64,000 bases of DNA from Ranitomeya variabilis (Eukaryota > Chordata > Amphibia > Anura > Dendrobatidae). The notes beneath the pieces are model-generated. The model made no database searches and was not told the DNA's origin. It worked only from the letters and a program-made list of their open reading frames with translations. Numbering within the stretch: the stretch's first letter is position 1; each line of letters starts with the position of its first letter. The DNA lies in contig NC_135238.1 of the NCBI RefSeq assembly GCF_051348905.1, positions 92,689,988 to 92,753,987 on the forward strand, written 5' to 3'. The translations under genes were made by a program, and so were the position numbers. Shown piece after piece: positions 34,977 to 46,175 of this stretch.

Positions 34977-35383
34977 GTGGCGTTCCCGCCGACCGCCATC
35001 TTACTGCTGCTGATCTGAGCATAGGGAGAGGTTGCTGCCACTTCGTCAGAAGCAGGGATAGTGTTAGGCAGGGTACATAAAGCCCCAAACCGCTTGTGCT
35101 GTAGCGATTTCCACTGTCCAACACCACCTTTTGTTTGCAGGGACAGTGGAAGCTACATTTTTTTTTCCTCAGCGCTGTAGCTCATTGGGCTGCCCTAGAC
35201 GGCTCCCTGACCCTGATAGCTGCGTTGCTGTGTGTGTACGCCGCTGTGCAAACCAACTGCTTTTTTCAAAGCACAAATCCTGTTGTTCCTTCCTTTCTGC
35301 ACAGCTATCTTGTGTGTTTGTCCACACTTTTGTGTGCAGCAGTACTTTTTATAGCTGCCTGCCATACTTTTCTGAGATTACTG

Positions 35384-35958
35384 CAGGGAGATAAAGATTG
35401 GCAAGTCTGCCTCTGTGCCATTGCTGTGTGTGTCATCTGTCTCATTGTGTGCCACTGAAAACCAGTGTGTAATACTGGGCCTTTTTTTTTTTTCTAAATT
35501 CTCCCTGTAAAAAAAAAATAATTAGTGGGAGATAAAGATTGGCAAGTCTGCCTCTGTGCCATTGCTGTGTGTGGCATCTGTCTCATTGTGTGCCACCAAA
35601 AACCAGTGTGTAATACTGGGCCTTTTTTTTTTTTTCTAAATTCTCCCTGTAAAAAAAAATAATTAGTGGGAGATAAAGATTGGCAAGTCTGCCTCTGTGC
35701 CATTGCTGTGTGTGGCATCTGTCTCATTGTGTGCCACCGAAAACCAGTGTGTAATACTGGGCCTTTTTTTTTTTTCTAAATTCTCCCTGTAAAAAAAAAA
35801 TAATTAGTGGGAGATAAAGATTGGCAAGTCTGCCTCTGTGCCATTGCTGTGTGTGGCATCTGTCTCATTGTGTGCCACCGAAAACCACTGTGTAATACTG
35901 GGCCATTTTTTTTTTTAATTCTCCCTGTAAAAAAAAAAATAATTAGTGGGAGATAAAG
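35384..35958 (+). repeat. hAT-1 5' tandem repeats, left part
   Basis: About four units of roughly 142 bp, each opening GGGAGATAAAGATTGG and containing two T- or A-rich runs, ending at Gypsy-A. The last 6 bp (ATAAAG, 35953-35958) are the left target duplication of Gypsy-A. Apparent reading frames here are products of the repeat. Confidence 0.85.
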
Positions 35959-36712
35959 TGTTGTGGATTCTGTTTGTGGGCTCCCTCTGGTGGTTACTGC
36001 TGGTACTTGGTGACTTTGGTGGGTTGCGGCCTTTGGTTTCCACCTGTCCATCAGAGGCTGGGTGTTTCCTATTTTACCTGGCCTTTCTGTCATTTCCCTT
36101 GCCGGCTATCAATGTGTTCAGATGTGCTCTGTTTGGTTCCTGCCTACCTGCTCCCAGATCTTTCAGGATAAGCTAAGTGCTGATTTTCAGTTGTTTGGTT
36201 TTTGGTCCAGCTTGCTTAGAATGTCTCTATGCTAGCTGGTTGCTCTAGTGGACTGAGGTTCTCCCCATGTGCCATGAGTTGGCACATGGGTTCTTGTAAT
36301 CTCAGGATGTTTTTTTTTTGATTAGGGTTTTTTGCTGACCGCTCAGTCCCCTTTTGTATCATTCTGCTTTCTAGTTTTCAGCGGGCCTCTATTTGCTAAA
36401 GCTATATACATCATCTCTATGTGTGTGCCTTCCTCTCATTTCACCGTCAATACATGTGGGGGGCAACTATACCTTTTGGGGTTAATTCCTCTGGAGGCAA
36501 GTGAGGTCTTTGTTTTCTCTGCAGTACTAGTTAGCTCTTAGGCTGGTGCGTGGCGTCTAGAACCAACGTAGGCACGCTCCCTGGCTATCTCTAGTTGCGT
36601 TTGTCAGGCGTAGGGCAGCGGTCAGCCCAGGTTCCATCACCCTAGAGCTCGTCCGATATTTGTTATACTTTGCTTGTCCTGTGCTATCCCTAGCCATTGG
36701 GGATTCATGACA
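35959..36712 (+). repeat. Gypsy-A 5' LTR (754 bp)
   Basis: Begins TGTTGTGG and ends ATGACA. TATTTTA (36070-36076) is a likely TATA box; GCCGGCTAT (36101-36109), about 30 bp downstream, is the likely RNA start and self-primer. Near the end ATCCC (36686-36690) and GGGAT (36700-36704) form a small hairpin. Confidence 0.9.
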
Positions 36713-36714
36713 GT

Positions 36715-36723
36715 ATAGCCGGC
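36715..36723 (+). other. Gypsy-A candidate self-primed primer-binding site
   Basis: ATAGCCGGC, two bases after the LTR, is the exact complement of GCCGGCTAT at 36101-36109. There is no TGG-start tRNA primer site here. Tf1 and related elements prime from the 5' end of their own RNA in this way. Confidence 0.65.
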
Positions 36724-36886
36724 CCACAAAGTGTTAATTGTTTGGGCTGAAGCAGGAGAAAAAGAAGTGTTCAAGGGAAATTATTTTTTTTTTCCTTCAG
36801 AGTTTTGCTGCCTAGCCCTTAATTGCTGTCTAGCTGCTTCTTACCTCCTCTTAACCCTTGAATGGCTCTGATCTTAGCTGTTTATC

Positions 36887-37889
36887 ATGGATGTCCAGAG
36901 TTTGGCTTCCAGCCTGAGTAATCTCGCGGCAAAGGTTCAAAACATACAGGATTTCGTTGTTCACACTCCCATGTCTGAACCTAGAATTCCTATTCCAGAG
37001 TTTTTTTCTGGAGATAGATCTACCTTCCTGAATTTCAGGAACAATTGTAAATTGTTTCTCTCTTTGAAATCTCGCTCCTCTGGAGACCCTGCTCAACAGG
37101 TCAAGATTGTTATATCATTCCTACGGGGCGACCCTCAGAATTGGGCATTTGCATTGGCACCAGGGGATCCTGCATTGCTCAGTGTGGATGCGTTTTTTCT
37201 GGCATTGGGATTGCTCTATGAGGAACCTAACCTAGACATTCAGGCTGAAAAGGCTTTATTAGCCCTCTCTCAGGGGCATGATGAAGCGGAAATATATTGT
37301 CAGAAATTTCGGAAATGGTCGGTGCTTACTCAGTGGAATGAGTGCGCCCTGGCTGCAAACTTCAGAAATGGTCTTTCTGAGGCCATTAAGGATATTATGG
37401 TGGGGTTCCCTGCGCCTACAGGTCTGAATGAGTCTATGGCTATGGCCATTCAGATTGATCGGCGTTTACGGGAGCGCAAACCCGTGCACCAGTTGGCGGT
37501 GTCTTCTGAACAGGCACCTGAGACTATGCAATGTGATAGAATTCAGTCCAGAAGTGAACGGCAAAATTATAGGCGGAAAAATGGTTTGTGTTTTTATTGT
37601 GGTGATTCAGCTCATGTTATATCAGCATGCTCTAAACGCACAAAAAGGGTTGATAAATCTTTTGCCATTGATACTCTGCAGTCTAAGTTCATTTTGTCTG
37701 TGACTCTGATTTTTTCACTGTCTTCCATTTCCGTCGATGCCTATGTGGATTCAGGCGCTGCCCTGAGTCTTATGGATTGGTCATTTGCTAAACGCTGCGG
37801 TTTTAGTCTAGAGCCTCTGGAAGTTCCTATTCCTCTGAAGGGAATTGATTCTACACCATTGGCTATGAATAAACCGCAGTATTGGACAC
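36887..37889 (+). pseudogene. Gypsy-A gag and protease part (fossil)
   Basis: Starts ATG at 36887 (MDVQSL). A capsid-like region is followed by one CCHC zinc knuckle (CFYCGDSAHVISAC) and a retropepsin-type motif DSGA. hAT-2 follows at 37890. In the element this encoded the structural protein and the start of the polyprotein; it is now a fossil. Confidence 0.85.
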
Positions 37890-37926
37890 TAGGGTTGAGC
37901 GAAACGGGTCGATCATTTTCAAAAGT

Positions 37927-37950
37927 CGCCGACTTTTGGCTAAGTCGGCG
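37927..37950 (+). other. hAT-2 subterminal hairpin
   Basis: CGCCGACTT (37927-37935) and AAGTCGGCG (37942-37950) are a perfect 9-bp inverted repeat with a 6-base loop, 37 bp inside the element. The second arm is eroded in hAT-1. The 3' subterminal region repeats the CCGACTT motif, so it may be a transposase-binding motif. Confidence 0.5.
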
Positions 37951-37996
37951 TCTCATGAAACCCGATCCGACCCCTGTGCTTGTCGGCCATGCGGTA

Positions 37997-38169
37997 CGCG
38001 ACTTTCGCGCCAAAGTCGCGTTTCAATGACGCGAAAAGCGCCATTTCTCAGCCAATGAAGGTGAACGCAGAGTGTGGGCAGCGTGATGACATAGGTCCTG
38101 GTCCCCACCATCTTAGAGAAGGGCATTGCAGTGATTGGCTTGCTGTCTGCGGCGTCACAGGGGCTATAA
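37997..38169 (+). promoter_or_regulatory. hAT-2 promoter: E2F-like palindrome, CCAAT, TATA
   Basis: CGCGACTTT (37997-38005) and AAAGTCGCG (38012-38020) flank CGCGCC; the overlapping TTTCGCGCCAAA (38003-38014) is a consensus E2F site. CCAAT lies at 38052-38056 and TATAAA at 38164-38169, and GCCATCTT follows about 25 bp later. The gap of about 3.8 kb to the transposase start suggests a long or spliced leader. Confidence 0.6.
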
Positions 38170-38569
38170 AGGGGCGTTCCCGCCGACCGCCATCTTACTG
38201 CTGCTGATCTGAGCTTAGGGAGAGGTTGCTGCCGCTTCGTCAGAAGCAGGGAGAGCGTTAGGCAGGGTCCACTAACCACCAAACCGCTTGTGCTGTAGCG
38301 ATTTCCACTGTCCAACACCACCTTCGGTGTGCAGGAACAGTGGAAGCTATTTTTTTTTTTTTTTCCTCAGCGCTGTAGCTCATTGGGCTGCCCTAGAAGG
38401 CTCCGTGATAGCTGTATTGCTGTGTGTACGCCACTGTGGAAACCAACTGCTTTTTTCAAAGCACATATCCTCTTGTTCCTTTCTGCACAGCTATCTTTTT
38501 TGTTTGTCCACACTTTTTATTTAATTTGTGCATCAGTCCACTCCTATTGCTGCCTGCCATACCTGGCTT

Positions 38570-41500
38570 AGATTACTGCAGGGAGATAGTAATTGTAGGA
38601 CAGTCCCTGTTTTTTTTTTTTTTTTTTTTTTGTGGGAGATTAAGATTGGCATTTCTGCTACAGTGCCATCCCTGTGTGTGCCATCTCTCACTGAGTGGGC
38701 CATAGAAAGCCTATTTATTTTTTCCGTGATTTGTGTTCTAAATTCTACCTCAACACAAAAACACTACATCAATCAGTGGTAGAAAAATATTGGCCTCAGT
38801 CAGGGCTTGTGTGCCACTGCTGTGTGTGCTATCTCTTATTCAGTGGGCTATAGAAAGCCTATTTATTTATTTATTTTTTTTCTTATTATTTGGTTTCTAA
38901 AGTCTCCCTGAAAAAAAAAAAAATAAATAAAAAAACAGTGGGAGAGTAATATTGCCCTTTCAGCTTGTGTGCCAGTCTTGACTCCTGGGTGTGCCACCTC
39001 TCTCTCTAATTGTGGGCCATAGAAAGCCTTTTTTTTTTTTTTTTTAAATATTATTGGGTTTCTAAAGTCTCCCTTAAAAAACAAAAAATACATAAAAAAA
39101 CAGTGGGAGAGTAATATTGCCCTTTCAGCTTGTGTGCCAGTCTTGACTCCTGGGTGTGCCACCTCTCTCTCTCATTCAGTGGGCCATAGAAAGGCTATTT
39201 ATTTTTTTGGTTTTTTTAATATTATTTGGTTTCTAAAGTCTCCCTTAAAAAACAAAAAATACATAAAAAAACAGTGGGAGAGTAATATTGCCCTTTCAGC
39301 TTGTGTGCCAGTCTTGACTCCTGGGTGTGCCACCTCTCTCTCTCATTCAGTGGGCCATAGAAAGGCTATTTATTTTTTTGTTTTTTTTAATATTATTTGG
39401 TTTCTAAAGTCTCCCTGAAAAAAAATAAATAAATAAAAAAACAGTGGGAGAGTAATATTGCCCTTTCAGCTTGTGTGCCAGTCTTGACTCCTGGGTGTGC
39501 CACCTCTCTCTCTAATTGTGGGCCATAGAAAGCCTTTTTTTTTTTTTTTTAAATATTATTGGGTTTCTAAAGTCTCCCTTAAAAAACAAAAAATACATAA
39601 AAAAAAACAGTGGGAGAGTAATATTGCCCTTTCAGCTTGTGTGCCAGTCTTGACTCCTGGGTGTGCCACCTCTCTCCCTCTCATTCAGTGGGCCATAGAA
39701 AGCCTATTTTTTTTTTTTTAAATATTATTGGGTTTCTAAAGTCTCCCTTAAAAAACAAAAAATACATAAAAAAACAGTGGGAGAGTAATATTGCCCTTTC
39801 AGCTTGTGTGCCAGTCTTGACTCCTGGGTGTGCCACCTCTCTCCCTCTCATTCAGTGGGCCATAGAAAGCCTATTTATTTTTTTTTAAAAATATTATTGG
39901 GTTTCTAAAGTCTCCCTTAAAAAACAAAAAATACATAAAAAAACAGTGGGAGAGTAATATTGCCCTTTCAGCTTGTGTGCCAGTCTTGACTCCTGGGTGT
40001 GCCACCTCTCTCTCATTCAGTGGGCCATAGAAAGCATTTTTTTTTTTCCTTGATTTGTGTTCTAAAATCTACCTCAACACAAAAACACTACATCAATCAG
40101 TGGGAGAAAAATATTGGCCTCAGTCAGGGCTTGTGTGCCACTGCTGTGTGTGCTATCTCTCATTCAGTGGGCTATAGAAAGCCTATTTATTTATTTATTT
40201 TTTTTCTTATTATTTGGTTTCTAAAGTCTCCCTGAAAAAAAAAAATACATAAAAAATCAGTGGGAGAGTAATATTGCCCTTTCAGCTTGTGTGCCAGTCT
40301 TGACTCCTGGGTGTGCCACCTCTCTCCCTCTCATTCAGTGGGCCATAGAAAGCCTATTTATTTTTTTTTTAAATATTATTGGGTTTCTAAAGTCTCCCTT
40401 AAAAAACAAAAAATACATAAAAAAGCAGTGGGAGAGTAATATTGCCCTTTCAGCTTGTGTGCCAGTCTTGACTCCTGGGTGTGCCACCTCTCTCCCTCTC
40501 ATTCAGTGGGCAATAGAAAGCCTATTTTTTTTTTTTTAATATTATTGGGTTTCTAAAGTCTCCCTGAAAAAAAAAAAAACATAAAAAAACAGTGGGAGAG
40601 TAATATTGCCCTTTCAGCTTGTGTGCCAGTCTTGACTCCTGGGTGTGCCACCTCTCTCTCATTCAGTGGGCCATAGAAAGGCTATTTATTTTTTAGTTTT
40701 TTTTAATATTATTTGGTTTCTAAAGTCTCCCTGAAAAAAAAAAAAAACATAAAAAAACAGTGGGAGAGTAATATTGCCCTTTCAGCTTGTGCGCCAGTCT
40801 TGACTCCTGGGTGTGCCACCTCTCTCTCATTCAGTGGGCCATAGAAAGCAATTTTTTTTTTTTCCTTGATTTGTGTTCTAAAATCTACCTCAACACAAAA
40901 ACACTACATCAATCAGTGGGAGAAAAATATTGGCCTCAGTCAGGGCTTGTGTGCCACTGCTGTGTGTGCTATCTCTCATTCAGTGGGCTATAGAAAGCCT
41001 ATTTATTTATTTATTTTTTTTCTTATTATTTGGTTTCTAAAGTCTCCCTGAAAAAAAAAAAAAACATAAAAAAACAGTGGGAGAGTAATATTGCCCTTTC
41101 AGCTTGTGTGCCAGTCTTGACTGCCGGGTGTGCCACCTCTCTCCCTCTCATTCAGTGGGCCATAGAAAGCCTATTTATTTTTTTTTTTAAATATTATTGG
41201 GTTTCTAAAGTCTCCCTTAAAAAACAAAAAATACATAAAAAAACAGTGGGAGAGTAATATTGCCCTTTCAGCTTGTGTGCCAGTCTTGACTCCTGGGTGT
41301 GCCACCTCTCTCTCTCATTCAGTGGGCCATAGAAAGGCTATTTATTTTTTTGTTTTTTTTAATATTATTTGGTTTCTAAAGTCTCCCTGAAAAAAAAAAA
41401 AAACATAAAAAAACAGTGGGAGAGTAATATTGCCCTTTCAGCTTGTGTGCCAGTCTTGACTCCTGGGTGTGCCACCTCTCTCTCATTCAGTGGGCCATAG

Positions 41501-41830
41501 AAAGGCTATTTATTTTTTTGTTTTTTTTAATATTATTTGGTTTCTAAAGTCTCCCTGAAAAAAAAAAAACATAAAAAAACTGTGGGAGAGTAATATTGCC
41601 CTTTCAGCTTGTGCGCCAGTCTTGACTCCTGGGTGTGCCACCTCTCTCTCTCTAATTGTGGGCCATAGAAAGCCTTTTTTTGTTTGGTTTTTTTTAATAT
41701 TATTTGGTTTCTAAAGTCTCCCTGAGAAAAAAAAATAAATAAATTAGGTGGGAGATTAATATTGACATTAGTGCTTGAGTGACAGTCCTGCGTGTGTGTC
41801 ATCTCTGTGATTTTGTGCCACAGAAAACAG
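38570..41830 (+). repeat. hAT-2 5' tandem repeats (leader region)
   Basis: About 20 units of 150-175 bp. Fifteen contain GCCCTTTCAGCTTGTG, three contain GGCCTCAGTCAGGG (near 38790, 40115 and 40930), and the first and last are diverged. Each unit has a T run, TTCTAAA, CTCCCT and an A run. The unit plan matches that of hAT-1 although the sequences have drifted. Small reading frames on either strand are repeat products. Confidence 0.9.
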
Positions 41831-41983
41831 AGTGTGTAACATTGTGCCTGATTTTCCTTGTGGTCTCACCAACCTGTTAAGGGATATTGAAATCATACTG
41901 AAGTTATAGCTCACCGTGTAAGTTGTTTGACAGCAACAAATAAAGTTACTTTGGTTAAGATTTTAAAACAATGAGGAAGTCTG

Positions 41984-44900
41984 GTGCAAGAGGTCGTCGT
42001 GGGCGTTCATTGTCAGCTGGTAATGATGGTAGTGGTAAGTGGAGCATCAGGTGGTCGTGGGGATAAAAATATTCCACCTAAGTCTGGAGCTGTGGAGCCA
42101 GTTTCGTCGTCAGGCTACACAAGGCCTCGAACGCTCTCTTTTCTGGGAGTAGGAAAACCGCTTTTAAAGGCGGAGCAGCAACAGCAAGTTTTGGCTTACA
42201 TTGCAGACTCAGCCTCTAGCTCTTTTGCCTCCTCTTCAGAAACTGGTAAATGTAAAAGCAGCGCGTCGCTTGTGGATGTTCACGGTCAGGGACAAGTCGC
42301 TTCCTTGTCCTCCTCAGCAAAAACTACAACAAGAGAGAAGGATGCAGCAGGCGACACAACGGGTCACTCCATGGAGCTCTTTACACATACCGTCCCTGGC
42401 TTAGAAAGTGAAACATTTAACAGGCCATGCCCATTACAAGTAGATTCTGACATGGAGTGCACTGATGCACAGCCACAGCCAGAGTACTATGCTGCTCCTT
42501 TGACTCAGACCACCACATTGCCCTCTCAGGGTACAGATCCACAATCAGACCCTGATGAGACTATGTTGCCCCGCCACGAACGCTATACCACCGACCGACA
42601 CAGTGACACAGACGAAGTTGCACACGAGCTCGAAGAGGAGGTAATAGATGACCCAGTTATTGACCCCGATTGGCAGCCATTGGGGGAACAGGGTGCAGGC
42701 GGCAGTAGTTCAGAAGCGGAGGTGGAGGAGGGGCCGCAGCAGGCATCAACATCGCAACAGGTTCCATCTGCCGGGCCCGTATCTGGCCCAAAACGCGTGT
42801 CAAAGCCAAAACCTGTTGGAGCACAGCGTTGCCATCCGGTTAAAGCTCAGTCTGCAATCCCTGAAAAGGGATCCGAGTCTAGGAAGAGTGCAGTCTGGCA
42901 TTTTTTTAAACAACATCCAACTGATCAGCGCAAAGTCATCTGTCAAAAATGTTCAACTAGCTTAAGCAGAGGTCAGAATCTGAAAAGTCTAAATACTAGT
43001 TGCATGCATAGACACTTAACCACCATGCATTTTCAAGCCTGGACTAACTACCAAACGTCCCTTAAGGTTGTAGCACCCTCGGCCAATGAAGCTAGTCAGC
43101 AACGCAACATCCCTTCCGTCACTGTAAGGCCACCATTTTCCGCACCACCGGCAGTATCTGTGCAGGTTTCTTTGCCAGCCAAAAGCAGTCAGGGTCAGGG
43201 AATCACCAGTTTTGTAGGAGGAAATATTGCATCTAGGGCACCGGCGGAAACAATACCGTCTCCAACCGTCTCTCAGTCTGCCATGTACACCGGCACACCC
43301 GAAAGTTCCACGATCTCCAGCTCTCCAGTCCAGCTCACCCTACATGAGACTCTGGTTAGAAAAAGGAAGTACTTATCCTCGCATCCGCGTACACAGGGTT
43401 TTAACATAGCTAGACTAATCTCGTTAGAGATGATGCCCTACCGGTTAGTTGAAAGCAAAGCTTTCAAAGCCCTGATGGAGTACGCTGAACCACGATACGA
43501 GCTACCCAGTCGACACTTTTTTTCCAGAAAAGCCATCCCAGCCCTGCACCAGCATGTTAAACAGCGCATCGTCCATGCACTCAGGCAATCTGTGAGTACA
43601 AAGGTGCACCTGACTACAGATGCATGGACCAGTAGGCATGGCCAGGGACGTTATGTGTCCATCACGGCACACTGGGTGAATGTGGTGGATGCAGGGTCCA
43701 CAGGCGACATCAATTTAGGGACAGTTGTGCCTAGCCCACGGTCTAGGAAACAGTTGGCTGTAGGCGTTCGCACCCCCTCCTCCTCCTCCTCCTCGTCCTC
43801 CTGCAGAAGCTACAGCTCTTCCACAGAACGCAGTCTGCCAACCACTCCATCGGCAGATGACACTGTTGCACACCAGTTGTCCCATTATGGGCCAGCTACT
43901 GCCAAGCGTCAGCAGGCTGTATTGGCTATGAAGTGTTTGGGCGACAACAGACACACCGCGGAAGTTCTGTCCGAGTTCTTGCAACAAGAAACGCAGTCGT
44001 GGCTGGGCACAATAGATCTTGAGGCAGGCAAGGTAGTGAGTGATAACGGAAGGAATTTCATGGCTGCCATCTCCCTTTCCCAACTGAAACACATTCCTTG
44101 CCTGGCTCACACCTTAAACCTGGTGGTTCAGTGCTTATTGAAAACTTATCCTGGGTTCTCCGACCTGCTCCTCAAAGTGCGTGCACTTTGCTCACATATC
44201 CGACGTTCGCCTGTACACGCCAGCCGTATGCAGACCTATCAGCGGTCTTTGAACCTTCCCCAGCATCGCCTAATCATAGACGTTGCAACAAGGTGGAACT
44301 CAACACTGCACATGCTTCAGAGACTGTGCGAACAGAGGCGTGCTGTTATTTATTTGTGGGAGGATACACGGGCAGGCAGTAGGATGGCAGACATGGAGTT
44401 GTCAGGTGTGCAGTGGTCTAAGATACAAGACATGTGTCAAGTCCTTCAGTGTTTTGAGGAATGCACACGGCTGGTTAGTGCAGACAACGCCGTAATAAGC
44501 ATGAGCATCCCCCTAATGCGTCTGCTGATGCAAAGTTTGACGCACATAAAGGAGCAGGCGTCTGCACCAGAGGAAGAGGAAAGCCTTGATGACAGTCAGC
44601 CATTGTCTGGTCAGGGCAGTGTACAGGACGAGGTAGCGGGCGAAGAGGAGGTGGAGGACGAGGAGGATGATGGGGATGAGTATATTTTTAATGCGGAACC
44701 TTTCCCGGGGGCACAGGAAATTGGTTGCGTGTCACGGCCGGGTTCTGGTTTTTTGAGGGACACAAGTGACGTAGATTTGCCTGCAACTGCCCCTCAACCA
44801 ATCACAACCGGAGATTTGACAACTGGAACTTTGGCCCACATGGCGGATTATGCCTTACGTATACTAAAAAGGGACACACGCATTACGAAAATGATGAACG

Positions 44901-45532
44901 ATGACGATTACTGGTTGGCCTGCCTCCTTGATCCACGCTATAAAGGCAAATTGCAAAATATTATGCCACATGAGAACTTGGAACTAATATTAGCAACCAA
45001 ACAATCAACTCTTGTTGACCGTTTGCTTCAGGCATTCCCAGCACACAGCGCACGTGATCGTTCTCACACGAGCTCCAGGGGGCAGCAGACTAGGAGTGTT
45101 AGGGGTGCACACATCAGAAGTGGCGTTGGACAGAGGGGTTTTCTGACCAGGTTGTGGAGTGATTTTGCTATGACCGCAGACAGGACAGGTACTGCTGCAT
45201 CAATTGAAAGTGACAGGAGACAACATTTGTCCAGTATGGTTACTAACTATTTTTCATCCCTTATCGATGTTCTCCCTCAACCGTCATTCCCATTTGATTA
45301 CTGGGCCTCCAAATTAGACACCTGGCCAGAATTGGCAGAATATGCATTGCAGGAGCTTGCTTGCCCGGCAGCAAGTGTCCTATCAGAAAGAGTATTCAGT
45401 GCTGCAGGTTCAATATTAACCGAAAAAAGGACTCGTCTGGCTACCCAAAATGTTGACGATCTAACATTCATTAAAATGAACCACAACTGGATTTCGAAAT
45501 CTTTTGCCCCACCTTGCCCGGCCGACACCTAG
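41984..45532 (+). CDS. hAT-2 transposase (BED finger, ZBED1-like hAT)
   Basis: Cut-and-paste transposase acting on the TIRs in the nucleus. The open frame is 1182 codons; its first ATG is at 42023 (1169 aa), since 41984 is only a GTG. Numbering from 41984: BED zinc finger with C320, C323, H344 and H349; catalytic aspartates in TTDAWTS (D546) and VSDNG (D687); a CLAHTLNL motif; the catalytic glutamate in SERVFS (E1135) within the C-terminal hAT dimerisation domain. A serine run lies between the two aspartates, and a strongly acidic run lies in the insertion before the C-terminal domain. hAT-1 starts at an equivalent ATG (41971 here), but at 41971 the frame is offset from the long frame by one base, so either translation starts at 42023 or the N-terminus is altered. 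Flanking TIRs argue against a domesticated host gene. Confidence 0.9.
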   Translation: MQEVVVGVHCQLVMMVVVSGASGGRGDKNIPPKSGAVEPVSSSGYTRPRTLSFLGVGKPLLKAEQQQQVLAYIADSASSSFASSSETGKCKSSASLVDVHGQGQVASLSSSAKTTTREKDAAGDTTGHSMELFTHTVPGLESETFNRPCPLQVDSDMECTDAQPQPEYYAAPLTQTTTLPSQGTDPQSDPDETMLPRHERYTTDRHSDTDEVAHELEEEVIDDPVIDPDWQPLGEQGAGGSSSEAEVEEGPQQASTSQQVPSAGPVSGPKRVSKPKPVGAQRCHPVKAQSAIPEKGSESRKSAVWHFFKQHPTDQRKVICQKCSTSLSRGQNLKSLNTSCMHRHLTTMHFQAWTNYQTSLKVVAPSANEASQQRNIPSVTVRPPFSAPPAVSVQVSLPAKSSQGQGITSFVGGNIASRAPAETIPSPTVSQSAMYTGTPESSTISSSPVQLTLHETLVRKRKYLSSHPRTQGFNIARLISLEMMPYRLVESKAFKALMEYAEPRYELPSRHFFSRKAIPALHQHVKQRIVHALRQSVSTKVHLTTDAWTSRHGQGRYVSITAHWVNVVDAGSTGDINLGTVVPSPRSRKQLAVGVRTPSSSSSSSSCRSYSSSTERSLPTTPSADDTVAHQLSHYGPATAKRQQAVLAMKCLGDNRHTAEVLSEFLQQETQSWLGTIDLEAGKVVSDNGRNFMAAISLSQLKHIPCLAHTLNLVVQCLLKTYPGFSDLLLKVRALCSHIRRSPVHASRMQTYQRSLNLPQHRLIIDVATRWNSTLHMLQRLCEQRRAVIYLWEDTRAGSRMADMELSGVQWSKIQDMCQVLQCFEECTRLVSADNAVISMSIPLMRLLMQSLTHIKEQASAPEEEESLDDSQPLSGQGSVQDEVAGEEEVEDEEDDGDEYIFNAEPFPGAQEIGCVSRPGSGFLRDTSDVDLPATAPQPITTGDLTTGTLAHMADYALRILKRDTRITKMMNDDDYWLACLLDPRYKGKLQNIMPHENLELILATKQSTLVDRLLQAFPAHSARDRSHTSSRGQQTRSVRGAHIRSGVGQRGFLTRLWSDFAMTADRTGTAASIESDRRQHLSSMVTNYFSSLIDVLPQPSFPFDYWASKLDTWPELAEYALQELACPAASVLSERVFSAAGSILTEKRTRLATQNVDDLTFIKMNHNWISKSFAPPCPADT

Positions 45533-46175
45533 CTTTCCTATGAAAAGCTCTTGCCTGTGAATTACTTTTCTAATGTCTAATTTGCTGCAGCTGATTGTAC
45601 AGCATACGACATGTTTACACCTCCCTAAATGGCCAAACTCCCCACACGGGGCCGTGGTATCGGGACTTGGCGCAAGCACCCGTGAGACTGCTGTTTGTCT
45701 GAAGAGGTGGGTCTGCTCGCTTTTGGTTGACGGCATTGCTACTGGGTCCCTCATAGTACAATGTAGTGTCTCTGGCGGTGGTGGTGCGCACCCAACGTCA
45801 GACACACCGTTGTAACATGAGGGGCCCTGGGGCGGTCCCGCCGGCCTCAAGAGAGTTCCCCCCTACCCCAGCTCAAAATGTGCTCTACCACGTGCAAAAT
45901 TATGTCGCACAGCTCCACCAATCTTTAGTCTATTCGCTGACATCATTCAATGTCTGGCACTGACAATACAAATTTGTAGACATCTATGATGCAACTTAAA
46001 GTAGTCTGTGTCTGTGTCCTATATTGGCACCATTAAATAGTTACTGCCAAATTACTATGTCAGAAACTCAGTAGATGAGCCCACCCCTGTACCTAAGTAT
46101 GCCACCTTTTTTTTTGTTTTGGTTGTTTTGCGAGACATTAACATCTATTTATATTTTGGGAGTACTGGGACAGAC
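45533..46175 (+). other. hAT-2 transposase 3' flank
   Basis: Non-coding stretch after the stop. ATTAAA near 46032 could be a weak poly-A signal. A segment near 45735-45825, ending GAGGGGCCCTG, recurs in diverged form near 56985-57090. No other gene is visible. Confidence 0.6.

Noticed and set aside
34681-35127. Overlapping frames on both strands around the hAT-1 promoter (148 and 139 codons)
   Set aside because: They cover TIR, inverted repeats and promoter motifs that are conserved as DNA. The similar hAT-2 region opens different frames, so coding is not conserved.
41984-45532. Domesticated host ZBED1-like gene
   Set aside because: The frame lies inside an element with matching TIRs and an 8-bp target duplication, and a sister copy sits in hAT-1, so it is a transposon gene.
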